DNA from: Flavobacteriales bacterium UBA7382
GTDB lineage: Bacteria > Bacteroidota > Bacteroidia > Flavobacteriales_D > Sanyastnellaceae
DNA: 5,691 nt
Direction of reading: 5' to 3'
NCBI GenBank assembly: GCA_002469765.1
Contig: DKNS01000025.1
Location: forward strand, 1 to 5,691
The translations under genes and the position numbers were made by a program. The notes under the pieces are model-generated. The model made no database searches and was not told where the DNA came from. It saw only the letters and a program-made list of their open reading frames with translations. Positions 1 through 5,691 of this stretch are shown one piece after another; the first letter of the stretch is position 1, and the number at the start of each line of letters is the position of its first letter.

Positions 1-362
1 GGGTTGGAGACGATGACCAAAATCGCATCCGGGCTGTGCTTCATGACGTTTTCCGTCACCGTATTCACGATACCTGCGTTGGTCGCGATCAAGTCGTCGC
101 GGCTCATTCCGGGCTTCCGGGGCAGTCCGCTGGTGATGACCACCACGTCAGAACCTGCGGTTTTGGAGTAGTCGTTGGTGGACCCCACCGTGCGGGTGTC
201 GTACAGGTTGATGGGAGCGGTCTCCCAAATGTCAAGCGCCTTGCCCTCAGCAAAGCCATCCTTGATGTCCAACAACACAACTTCTTTGGCCACCTCTCGG
301 GTGGCCAACACGTTTGCACAAGTGGCGCCTACGTTTCCGGCGCCGACAACAGTCACTTTCAT
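1..362 (-). CDS. mdh: Malate dehydrogenase, N-terminal part (cut by left window edge)
   Basis: This enzyme catalyses NAD-dependent interconversion of malate and oxaloacetate in the cytosol, as part of the TCA cycle. The 120 complete codons begin MKVTVVGAGNVGA, a Rossmann fold with the GxGxxG loop at residues 7-12. An aspartate at residue 32, at the end of the second strand (VVLLD), is the usual mark of NAD rather than NADP preference. The segment SGLPRKPGMSR at residues 78-88 is the substrate-binding mobile loop of the LDH-like malate dehydrogenases. Arg82 and Arg88 are the expected carboxylate-binding residues, and an arginine at 82 (not glutamine) favours malate over lactate dehydrogenase. 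The visible part ends at IVSNP, just after residue 115; the catalytic histidine region lies outside the window. The ATG at 360-362 gives the standard family N-terminus. No Shine-Dalgarno is visible, as is common in Bacteroidota. It is transcribed divergently from the MORN-repeat gene. Confidence 0.96.
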   Translation of the reverse strand, partial: MKVTVVGAGNVGATCANVLATREVAKEVVLLDIKDGFAEGKALDIWETAPINLYDTRTVGSTNDYSKTAGSDVVVITSGLPRKPGMSRDDLIATNAGIVNTVTENVMKHSPDAILVIVSN

Positions 363-369
363 AAATCCA

Positions 370-399
370 GGGTTTGGGATAGCAAAAGTACCCAAAGCC
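370..399. repeat. Imperfect inverted repeat around the mdh -7 box (possible operator)
   Basis: The arms GGGTTTGGG (370-378) and CCCAAAGCC (391-399) pair at 8 of 9 positions across a 12-bp spacer. The spacer contains the minus-strand -7 element. The symmetry and its position over a promoter are visible in the sequence. A role as a regulator binding site is inference, and arms this short can occur by chance. Confidence 0.3.
383..390 (-). promoter_or_regulatory. Bacteroidota-type -7 promoter element for mdh
   Basis: On the minus strand this reads TACTTTTG, an exact match to the TAnnTTTG -7 consensus of the Bacteroidota primary sigma factor. It lies 20 bp upstream of the mdh ATG, so the mRNA leader would be short, about 15 nt. 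I see no good TTG/TTTG -33 element about 20 bp further upstream; the region there is GC-rich. The support is therefore the -7 match and its placement alone. Confidence 0.5.
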
Positions 400-423
400 C
401 CGCCCTCGGTCCACGGGGAGGTG

Positions 424-431
424 CATCTTTG
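424..431 (+). promoter_or_regulatory. Weak -7-like element before the MORN-repeat gene
   Basis: CATCTTTG differs from the Bacteroidota TAnnTTTG consensus only at the first base. No -33 element is visible upstream. If it is used, transcription would begin near 437-440. That would exclude the ATG at 436 and favour the ATG at 466 as the true start. It is a single weak match and is offered mainly because it bears on the start choice. Confidence 0.2.
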
Positions 432-435
432 TTCC

Positions 436-1563
436 ATGATTCCTTCACAACCCAACCTCGGTGTGATGGCTGCTTGGTGTTTCATTTGTCTCGCCGGCAA
501 CTGCCTTGCCCAGCCTGACGCACACGACCGTCCACTCAACGCGAAGAACGCCTGGCCTGCAGGAACGTATGGCGTGGACCACAGCACCTTGGATGCAAAC
601 GGCCTAAGACATCGCACTTGGGTGCGTGTCTACGGCAGTGGAGAGTTGTACTACCGTGGCGAGTTTGACCACGGACGTCCTGCTGGCGAATGGTGGTATT
701 TCCGGGAAGACGGCACGGCCATCACCCACCTCCAGCACGGCGAAAATCCGCTTGAATCGGCGGTGCGAATGTTCACCAGCGATGGCAGGGTGGCCGCCAC
801 AGGAGGCTACTTGCATCAAGACATCCGGGTCCAAGGCGATGTCCAAACCTCTAGACCCACCCCACCCGTGCGACACGGGGCTTGGACGCTGTTCGACGGG
901 GCAGGAAACGTGACCACCCAATTGAATTACGACAGCGGGATGAAAGAGGGATTGGAAGAGCGCTTTCTCCCTTCAGGACAGGTCTTTGAGCGTGCCACCT
1001 ACGTGGATGGCGAGCTGGATGGTACGTGGACCGCCTGGCACGACAACGGGCTTCAACGTCAAGTGGTCACCTACCGCCATGGAACCTTGGACGGCCCCTT
1101 CAAAGCTTACTACGGCGGCGGACAACGCCTGAGTGAGGGCGCCTACCTGAACGGCGTGGAAGAAGGCAGTTGGAAGTTCTACCTCGAGGACGGTCGGCTC
1201 CAGCACATCCACAGGTACCGGGACGGCCAGCTTCTCGAAACCATCCGCGTCAACGGCACATTCACCGAATGGCACGGCGAAGAGCGCCCCGCATCCGAGT
1301 ACACCTACAGAGACAAGCAATTGGACGGTCCTTTCCGAGAGTGGCACGACCAAGGTGGGTTCGTGTTGGAAGATTTCAAAGATCCCCAACTCGGTGAAAC
1401 GTTGCAACGACGGGTGATGCGAGGCGTCCAAATCTCCATAGAAGGCGAGTACGTAGGGGGCGAATTGGACGGCCCCGTGTACCACTACGACCCCGCTGGC
1501 CGACTCCTCAAAACGGAGCACTTCAACATGGGTACACTCCAGCGCACCGACGCTGGTTGGTGA
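436..1563 (+). CDS. Exported MORN-repeat / YwqK-family protein
   Basis: A 375-residue protein built almost entirely of MORN-type repeats of the kind often labelled 'toxin-antitoxin system YwqK family antitoxin'. The repeat core is G-x-W/F-x-x-[YFW]-x-x-x-G followed by Y-x-x-G-x-L-D-G. Units recur every 24 residues from about residue 60 to the C-terminus. The N-terminus, MIPSQPNLGVMAAWCFICLA, resembles a signal peptide with a hydrophobic core and a possible signal peptidase I site near CLA-Q (residues 23-26). It lacks the usual positive charge, and the cysteines do not form a proper lipobox. The reading frame stays open upstream into antisense mdh, so the start is uncertain. ATG 436 gives a normal-length leader, ATG 466 gives a very short one, and GTG 421 is also in frame. 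No toxin gene adjoins it, so the antitoxin label should not be taken as function. In Bacteroidota such proteins are usually secreted or envelope proteins of unknown role. The family call is firm; function is unknown. Confidence 0.85.
   Translation: MIPSQPNLGVMAAWCFICLAGNCLAQPDAHDRPLNAKNAWPAGTYGVDHSTLDANGLRHRTWVRVYGSGELYYRGEFDHGRPAGEWWYFREDGTAITHLQHGENPLESAVRMFTSDGRVAATGGYLHQDIRVQGDVQTSRPTPPVRHGAWTLFDGAGNVTTQLNYDSGMKEGLEERFLPSGQVFERATYVDGELDGTWTAWHDNGLQRQVVTYRHGTLDGPFKAYYGGGQRLSEGAYLNGVEEGSWKFYLEDGRLQHIHRYRDGQLLETIRVNGTFTEWHGEERPASEYTYRDKQLDGPFREWHDQGGFVLEDFKDPQLGETLQRRVMRGVQISIEGEYVGGELDGPVYHYDPAGRLLKTEHFNMGTLQRTDAGW
613..1542 (+). repeat. Tandem 24-residue (72-nt) MORN-type protein repeats
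   Basis: Numbering from the ATG at 436, repeat cores begin near residues 60, 84 and 108. After a 16-residue insertion they resume at 148, 172, 196, 220 and 244, then at 274 (six extra residues), 298, a degenerate unit near 322, and 346. The best-conserved cores are GEWWYFREDG, GAWTLFDGAG, GTWTAWHDNG, GSWKFYLEDG and GPFREWHDQG. The units are divergent at DNA level, so this is an old protein repeat rather than a recent DNA duplication. The regular spacing fits a continuous beta-hairpin stack, as expected for MORN-type repeats. Confidence 0.85.
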
Positions 1564-1567
1564 GGTT

Positions 1568-1582
1568 CTGGCGCCGCGTCAG
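1568..1582. terminator. Small hairpin between convergent genes, possible weak terminator
   Basis: CTGGCG and CGTCAG can pair into a 6-bp stem with one G-T wobble and a 3-base loop. The hairpin sits in the 15-bp gap between the convergent stop codons and overlaps the rarA stop. There is no T-rich tract on either side, so intrinsic termination is doubtful. It is listed only because no better candidate exists at this convergent junction. Confidence 0.15.
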
Positions 1583-2874
1583 TAGCCGTATTTCGTCTTC
1601 CAAAGCTGACGCAGCCACTCACGTGTCGCCTGCTCTCGGGGGTTGTTGCCTGGGGCGTAGAACACCGTTCCTTCCATGCCCTTCGGCAGGCACTCTTGGC
1701 CACTGAACTGCCCCGACGCTTCGTGGTCGTAGGCGTAGCCCTTGCCGTAGCCCAATTCCTTCATGAGTTTGGTCGGAGCGTTCCTCAACGCCAAGGGCAC
1801 AGCCGCTTCGCTGTGGGTTTGGACCCAATGCTGAGCTCGCTCAATTGCCTTGTACGAGGCATTGCTCTTGGGACTTGTGGCCAAATACACGGCACACTGC
1901 GACAGCACGATTCGGGCTTCTGGCCAACCAATCCTCTCCACCGCCGCGAACGTGTTGTTGGCCAGCACCAACGCCGTGGGATTGGCGTTGCCGATGTCTT
2001 CGGATGCCGAAATCAAAAGTCGTCGCGCAATGAACTTAGGATCCTCGCCCCCCTCCACCATGCGGGCCAAATAATACACAGTTGCGTTGGGATCGCTGGC
2101 CCGGATGCTCTTGATGAACGCGCTCACCACGTCGTAGTGCTGCTCGCCGCCCTTGTCATAGTTGGAAGGCGTGTTCTGAATGGTCTCCAGCACCTTGTCG
2201 TTGGTGACCACGCGTTGGCCGTCGGCGTCGGGCGAAAGGCTGTCGACCACCAATTCCAGGGTGTTCAACACCCTTCTGGCGTCGCCCCCGCTCGCCCTCA
2301 GCAAGGCTTCTGTTTCTTCCAGCTTGACCACCTTCCCCGCCATGTCAGCATCCTCGCTCAACGCCCGTGCCATCAGGCCCTGGAGCACCTCAGCCGACAG
2401 GGGCTTGAGCACATACGTTTGGCACCGGCTGCGCAAAGCGGGAATGACTTCAAACGAAGGGTTCTCCGTGGTGGCCCCAAGCAGGGTGACGGTTCCCGCC
2501 TCCACCGCGCCTAGAAGGCTGTCTTGTTGGGATTTTGAGAACCGGTGAATCTCATCGATGAACAACAACGCCCGTCCTGCAAACATGCCGTCGCGCTTCA
2601 CGGAATCCAGCACATTGCGCACGTCCTTGACCCCGCTGTGGATGGCGCTCAAGCTGTGGAACGGCCTCCCCGACTCTTGGGCGATGAGCCGCGCCAACGT
2701 GGTTTTGCCCACACCAGGTGGGCCCCACAAAATCATGCTCGGCAACGTCCCCGCCCGCATGGCCTGACGCAGCACGGCCCCCTCGCCCACCAGGTGGGCT
2801 TGTCCGACGTATCTGTCGAGTGTGGTGGGCCTCATCCTCTCGGCCAGCGGCGCTTTTCCTTGCATGGGGTGCAT
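1579..2874 (-). CDS. rarA: Replication-associated recombination protein A (RarA/MgsA), AAA+ ATPase
   Basis: A 431-residue AAA+ ATPase related to clamp-loader subunits and to eukaryotic WRNIP1/Mgs1. The family acts on DNA at stalled replication forks. Near the start is the family signature PLAERMRPTTLDRYVGQAHL. Walker A GPPGVGKT is at residues 51-58, Walker B LLFIDEIHRF at 103-112, sensor 1 GATTEN at 133-138, the arginine-finger segment ALRSRC at 146-151, and sensor 2 GGDARRVLN at 196-204. The C-terminal half is the tetramerisation domain typical of MgsA/RarA, including DPKFIARRLLISASEDIG and the LPKGMEG segment. All catalytic motifs are intact and the length is normal for the family. The open frame extends upstream to 3030, but that part overlaps the acyltransferase gene and is not family-like. 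ATG 2874 starts 4 bp after the upstream stop; ATG 2865 is the alternative. There is no promoter-like sequence between the two genes, so co-transcription with the two genes upstream is likely. Confidence 0.96.
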   Translation of the reverse strand: MHPMQGKAPLAERMRPTTLDRYVGQAHLVGEGAVLRQAMRAGTLPSMILWGPPGVGKTTLARLIAQESGRPFHSLSAIHSGVKDVRNVLDSVKRDGMFAGRALLFIDEIHRFSKSQQDSLLGAVEAGTVTLLGATTENPSFEVIPALRSRCQTYVLKPLSAEVLQGLMARALSEDADMAGKVVKLEETEALLRASGGDARRVLNTLELVVDSLSPDADGQRVVTNDKVLETIQNTPSNYDKGGEQHYDVVSAFIKSIRASDPNATVYYLARMVEGGEDPKFIARRLLISASEDIGNANPTALVLANNTFAAVERIGWPEARIVLSQCAVYLATSPKSNASYKAIERAQHWVQTHSEAAVPLALRNAPTKLMKELGYGKGYAYDHEASGQFSGQECLPKGMEGTVFYAPGNNPREQATREWLRQLWKTKYGY

Positions 2875-2878
2875 CGGG

Positions 2879-3772
2879 TTAAGTTCGAGAATCTGGACGG
2901 TGACATCGTGGGTGGACGGGACTGTACTCAGGACGGTTGTGCTTCCATCGTTTGTGCGACCACAACCAGCGCGGCGGATCCAATGCGATCTCGCGCTCCA
3001 GCTTTGCCAAGCAACGGTCCAGCACTTCACCCTCTTCCAGCGTCTCTTCGCCGTCGTAGACCAATTCGTACGTCAACGCGTATTGCCACGGACCGAGGCG
3101 GCGAATGCTGGCGTACACCACGGCCATGTCGTAAAGTTTGGACCATTGTTCCAACCCGTAAAACACCGCCGTTTCTGTGCCAAGGAACGTGGTCCACCAG
3201 GATTTAGAGGGGTCTGCCGGACTTTGGTCAAAGCCCATGACCACCGCCACGGGGTCCCCATGCTGGGCGACATTCATCCATGCACGCCCTTCCTTGGTAG
3301 GCACCATTTCCAGCCCAAACCGTTGGCGGGAAGACCGCATCAATTTGTCCGCTTTGGGGTCGCTGAGCCTCTTGTACAGGGCCATGGACCGGTGGGGCAG
3401 CGCCTGGTTCAACGTCACAGCACTCCACTCCCAATTGTTCATGTGACCGCCGGCCACCAAGACGTGTTTGCCTCGGTCGTGCAGGGCTTGGACAATTTCC
3501 ACATTGTGGTGAGGCATGCCAGATTCCAAATCCTTTTGAGACATGGTGAAGAGTTTGGCCGACTCGACCAACAACTGCATGAAGTGGCGCTGAAACGTCA
3601 CAAACCAAACCGCGCGTGTCCAACGAGAGGCCTCCGGAAACGCCCGCTTGAGGTTGGCCCTCACGACCTTGCCACGGTACCCCCCAAAAACGCAGGCCAG
3701 CACGGTCAATTTCCACGCCAAGATGGTCAACAGCCACTTGGGAAGACGCCCAATCCGCTTCATCCAAATCAT
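2879..3772 (-). CDS. LpxL/HtrB-type lysophospholipid acyltransferase family protein
   Basis: A 297-residue membrane-associated acyltransferase of the family that adds secondary acyl chains to lipid A, using acyl-ACP, on the inner membrane. A hydrophobic segment at about residues 13-31 (WLLTILAWKLTVLACVFGG) would anchor it. The catalytic HX4E motif is in GGHMNNWE, with His110 and Glu115. Further family features are FDQSP at 181-185, the segment FLGTETAVFYGLEQWSK (about 196-212), and the C-terminal DPPRWLWSHKRWKH at 265-278. A short tail of about 19 residues follows. The ATG at 3772 lies 4 bp downstream of the hydrolase stop; the methionine four codons in (3763) is an alternative. Its position between the hydrolase and rarA indicates one transcript. 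The exact acceptor (lipid A or another envelope lipid) cannot be told from sequence. Confidence 0.92.
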   Translation of the reverse strand: MIWMKRIGRLPKWLLTILAWKLTVLACVFGGYRGKVVRANLKRAFPEASRWTRAVWFVTFQRHFMQLLVESAKLFTMSQKDLESGMPHHNVEIVQALHDRGKHVLVAGGHMNNWEWSAVTLNQALPHRSMALYKRLSDPKADKLMRSSRQRFGLEMVPTKEGRAWMNVAQHGDPVAVVMGFDQSPADPSKSWWTTFLGTETAVFYGLEQWSKLYDMAVVYASIRRLGPWQYALTYELVYDGEETLEEGEVLDRCLAKLEREIALDPPRWLWSHKRWKHNRPEYSPVHPRCHRPDSRT

Positions 3773-3776
3773 GATG

Positions 3777-4622
3777 TCAAGGTCGCATTGAGTTCCTCCA
3801 AGCCGACATCGACGTCACCCAATTCACCCCTTCTCGGGTCAACACCAAGCCATCGTACGCCAGACCCACCCCTGCGGGCAAGGTCGCGTCTCGGGTCTCG
3901 TGGGTGCCCATCAAATGGCTGATGTGCGTGAACCATGTTTGTTTGGCCCCCACCTGTGCCGCCACCTCCAGCGCTTGGTCCAAATTGAAATGGCTGTAAT
4001 GGGGCTCGGGCCTCAGTGCATTCAAGATCAACACCTCAACACCTTGAAGCTGCGACAGAGTGGATGCAGGCAAGGCACTGGCGTCTGTGATGTACGCCAA
4101 GTCTCCAGCCACAAACCCATGGATGGGAAGCTTTCCGTGAATCACAGGGACTGCCGAAAGAACCAACCGCCCAACCTGGACTGTCCCGTGGTCTTCGATT
4201 GGCAAAATCTCCACGTTGGGGACCCCGCCGTGCCTGCGCTCTTCGAAGGCGTAGTGAAAATCACGGCGCAAGGCCTGTTCTACCCTCGCGGACGCGTGCA
4301 ACGGCAAAGTGGCTTTCTGCATGTAGTTGAAAGGCCGCACATCGTCCATGCCGGCGAGGTGGTCTTTGTGCTCGTGGGTGTAAACCACCCCGTCCAACTT
4401 CGTCACACCCTCTCGGAGCATTTGCATTCGGAAATCCGGACCGGTGTCCACGACCAAACGGGTCGAGGCGCTTTCCATCATCACCGATGTGCGAAGGCGC
4501 TGGTCACGTGCGTCGTTGGAGCGGCACACCTCGCAGGGACACCCTATGACAGGCACCCCCTGCGACGTCCCTGTTCCAAGGAACACGAGGCGATTCAAAC
4601 TCTCCACTTCTCCAATGGCCAT
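3777..4622 (-). CDS. PhnP-like metallo-beta-lactamase-fold hydrolase
   Basis: A 281-residue soluble metallohydrolase of the branch related to PhnP (cyclic ribose phosphodiesterase) and similar phosphodiesterases. The N-terminal FLGTGTSQGVPVIGC (14-28) is a family hallmark. Cys28, Cys30 and Cys33 in GCPCEVC match the structural zinc cluster known from PhnP. The dinuclear site is complete: HEHKDH at 83-88, His162 in VIHGKLPIHGF, Asp180 in ITDAS, and a histidine in FTHISH at 231-236. There is no signal peptide or membrane segment. The substrate is unknown; no phosphonate (phn) genes are in the window, so PhnP activity itself should not be assumed. After the usual family ending LAYDGL, a tail of about 22 residues continues to the stop. 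ATG 4622 gives a slightly long N-terminus; an in-frame GTG at residue 6 is possible. It is the first gene of a probable three-gene transcript. Confidence 0.92.
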   Translation of the reverse strand: MAIGEVESLNRLVFLGTGTSQGVPVIGCPCEVCRSNDARDQRLRTSVMMESASTRLVVDTGPDFRMQMLREGVTKLDGVVYTHEHKDHLAGMDDVRPFNYMQKATLPLHASARVEQALRRDFHYAFEERRHGGVPNVEILPIEDHGTVQVGRLVLSAVPVIHGKLPIHGFVAGDLAYITDASALPASTLSQLQGVEVLILNALRPEPHYSHFNLDQALEVAAQVGAKQTWFTHISHLMGTHETRDATLPAGVGLAYDGLVLTREGVNWVTSMSAWRNSMRP

Positions 4623-4626
4623 GGCG

Positions 4627-4646
4627 CGAAGGTATCCTTACCTTTG
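4627..4646. promoter_or_regulatory. Back-to-back -7-like elements forming an inverted repeat (divergent promoter)
   Basis: The plus strand carries TACCTTTG at 4639-4646, an exact match to the Bacteroidota TAnnTTTG -7 element, 29 bp upstream of the ATG at 4676. The minus strand carries TACCTTCG over 4627-4634, one mismatch from the same consensus, just 4 bp before the hydrolase ATG. The two face away from each other across 4 bp. Together they form an inverted repeat with a perfect 6-bp core (AAGGTA/TACCTT) and 7 of 8 positions matching overall. The plus-strand box is the better promoter candidate. The minus-strand one would give an essentially leaderless hydrolase mRNA. No TTG -33 element sits at normal spacing for either; a TTTG on the minus strand at 4650-4653 is only 15 bp from its box. 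Confidence 0.45.
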
Positions 4647-4675
4647 ATACAAACCTCGATCTCTACGCCGTCGAC

Positions 4676-5691
4676 ATGGAACGTGTCATCCTCTCTGCCA
4701 AACAAAAGGCCCTTCGGATCAACCTCAATCCCGACCTCTACGGCACCTTCGCTGAAATCGGCGCTGGCCAAGAGGTGGTGCGTCATTTCTTCCGAGCTGG
4801 AGGTGCATCTGGCACCATCGCCAAGACGATCTCGGCGTACGACAAAGACTTCAGCGACGCCATCTACGGCAAAGAGGCCAAGGGGCGATACGTCTGCGAG
4901 GCGCGCATTGACAAGATGCTCGCCCATGAGTACAACCTGATTGAGGAGCGCATCACGCGGGAGGATCACCCCACAAAGCAATACTTCGCCTTTGCCGACA
5001 CCGTCGCCACGATCAATTACCACAAGACCATCCAAGGTCACGGTTGGTTTGGCATCCGGTTCCAAACGTCGGCAGAGAGTGAGCCCAGCGAAATTATTTT
5101 GCACGCCCGATTCCACGAGCAAGACGCTTTGCTGCAGCAACAGACGGCAGGAATGCTCGGGGTAAACCTCATATACGGGGCCTTCTACTTCTACAAGCGC
5201 CCCAAGGAAGTGCTTCAGAGCTTGTACGACAACCTCGAACGCGACCAGTTGGAAATCGACATGGTGCAAATGAATGGTCCGGCCTTCGGTGACGTCGACA
5301 ACCGTCTTTTGTCGCTTCAACTCGTCAAGCAAGGCATGACCGACGCGGTGATCTTTTCCCCCGACGGCCGCAACCGACAAGCGGCCGACGTCTTGTACAA
5401 GAAGAACATCTTGGCCATTCGAGGAAGTTTCCGCCCTGTCACCAAGGTGAACATCGACATGATCGCCAAGGGACTGGCGATGTTCAAACAAGAAAACAAA
5501 GTCGACCCCGACAACATTCAGGTTCTCTTCGAGATCACATTGAACAACCTCAGTGCAGAGGGCGACATAGACGAACAGGACTTCCTCGACCGTGCCGACG
5601 TGCTTTGCAGCATTGGCCAGACAGTCCTTATCAGCAACTACAAGAAGTACTACAAACTGGTGGAGTTCTTCTCTCGGCACACCAAAAAGCG
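4676..5691 (+). CDS. Conserved soluble protein of unknown function, N-terminal 338 residues (cut by right edge)
   Basis: The visible 338 codons begin MERVILSAKQKALRINLNPD and stay open to the window end. I recognise the sequence as a conserved bacterial family with no established function. From memory, members are sometimes auto-named 'TonB-dependent receptor' or 'nicotinate-nucleotide adenylyltransferase', and nothing here supports either name. There is no signal peptide, beta-barrel character, TonB box or nucleotidyltransferase HxGH motif. Visible conserved-looking blocks are GTFAEIGAGQEVVRHFFRAG (23-42), a glycine-rich segment to GTIAKTISAYDKDFSDAIYG (46-65), FADTVATINYHK (106-117), GHGWFGIRFQ (121-130), DNRLLSLQLVKQGMTDAVIF (208-227) and DFLDRADVLCSIGQTVLISN (302-321). 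No membrane segment is evident, so it is probably cytosolic. The frame is open upstream of the ATG, but 4676 gives the expected family start and lies about 24 nt after the likely transcription start. It is divergent from the hydrolase gene. Confidence 0.88.
   Translation, partial: MERVILSAKQKALRINLNPDLYGTFAEIGAGQEVVRHFFRAGGASGTIAKTISAYDKDFSDAIYGKEAKGRYVCEARIDKMLAHEYNLIEERITREDHPTKQYFAFADTVATINYHKTIQGHGWFGIRFQTSAESEPSEIILHARFHEQDALLQQQTAGMLGVNLIYGAFYFYKRPKEVLQSLYDNLERDQLEIDMVQMNGPAFGDVDNRLLSLQLVKQGMTDAVIFSPDGRNRQAADVLYKKNILAIRGSFRPVTKVNIDMIAKGLAMFKQENKVDPDNIQVLFEITLNNLSAEGDIDEQDFLDRADVLCSIGQTVLISNYKKYYKLVEFFSRHTKK

Larger units (their letters stand above)
1579..4622 (-). other. Probable three-gene operon: MBL-fold hydrolase, LpxL-type acyltransferase, rarA
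   Basis: The three minus-strand genes follow each other with only 4 bp between each stop and the next start (3773-3776 and 2875-2878). I find no -7-like element directly upstream of the second or third gene. One transcript from the divergent gap near 4622-4646 is the simplest reading. The grouping mixes a hydrolase of unknown substrate, an envelope-lipid acyltransferase and a replication-fork ATPase, so it does not by itself define a pathway. Confidence 0.75.

Noticed and set aside
175..435. N-terminal extension of the MORN-repeat frame up to an ATG at 175
   Set aside because: This part is antisense to the well-conserved mdh N-terminus and would precede the likely signal peptide. It has no repeat-like or family-like sequence.
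436..1563. Toxin-antitoxin module suggested by the YwqK family name
   Set aside because: No small toxin gene lies on either side; the neighbours are mdh and rarA. The name is inherited from automated annotation rather than supported here.
2875..3030. Upstream extension of rarA to an ATG at 3030
   Set aside because: The extra 52 residues overlap the acyltransferase coding region and do not resemble RarA. The family N-terminus begins just before PLAERMRP.
2822..3922. Long plus-strand open frame (366 codons) opposite the acyltransferase gene
   Set aside because: Its protein is rich in His, Pro and Arg with no family resemblance, and it lies antisense to a gene with intact catalytic motifs. Long antisense frames are expected in GC-rich coding DNA.
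3900..4940. Plus-strand open frame (346 codons) across the hydrolase gene and into the right-hand gene
   Set aside because: It is antisense to the hydrolase and out of frame with the conserved right-hand protein. Its composition is not protein-like.
4595..5680. Minus-strand open frame (361 codons) opposite the right-hand gene
   Set aside because: It is Val/Leu/His-rich, as expected from reading a Bacteroidota gene backwards. The plus-strand protein has clear conserved blocks, and this frame would overlap the hydrolase gene and its divergent promoter.
1..5691. Mobile elements, CRISPR arrays, tRNA or rRNA genes, riboswitches
   Set aside because: I saw no transposase or integrase sequence, no regularly spaced direct DNA repeats, and no cloverleaf or rRNA-like sequence. 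Nearly all bases are in recognised genes and the gaps are at most about 73 bp.

Overview
The window looks like chromosomal DNA of a GC-rich member of the Bacteroidota, possibly near the Flavobacteriales. This is inferred from protein signatures: the malate dehydrogenase N-terminus, the RarA and LpxL-type sequences, and a YwqK/MORN-repeat protein. It is also supported by matches to the Bacteroidota sigma-70 -7 element (TAnnTTTG) in the two divergent intergenic gaps, and by the absence of clear Shine-Dalgarno sequences. I see no insertion sequence, CRISPR array, tRNA, rRNA or phage gene. The region reads as ordinary core genome and is almost fully coding.

Layout from left to right. (1) The first ~120 codons of malate dehydrogenase (mdh) lie on the minus strand and run off the left edge. 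(2) A divergent 73-bp gap carries a perfect -7 box for mdh inside an imperfect inverted repeat. (3) On the plus strand is a probably exported protein built from about eleven 24-residue MORN-type (YwqK-like) repeats. It converges on the next gene with 15 bp between stop codons. (4) On the minus strand is a compact three-gene cluster with 4-bp gaps, transcribed from right to left: a PhnP-like metallo-beta-lactamase-fold hydrolase, an LpxL/HtrB-type lipid acyltransferase, and the AAA+ ATPase RarA. (5) A 53-bp divergent gap holds two back-to-back -7-like boxes that form an inverted repeat. (6) On the plus strand are the first 338 codons of a large, soluble, conserved protein of unknown function, cut by the right edge.

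The genes do not form one obvious pathway. Mdh is central carbon metabolism, RarA is replication-fork maintenance, and the acyltransferase is outer-membrane lipid synthesis. The hydrolase, the repeat protein and the right-hand protein have no assigned substrate or role. Co-transcription of hydrolase, acyltransferase and rarA is the main functional link suggested by the layout. I found no convincing new biological system. The most open questions are the uncharacterised right-hand protein, the back-to-back promoter in front of it, and the regular repeat protein.
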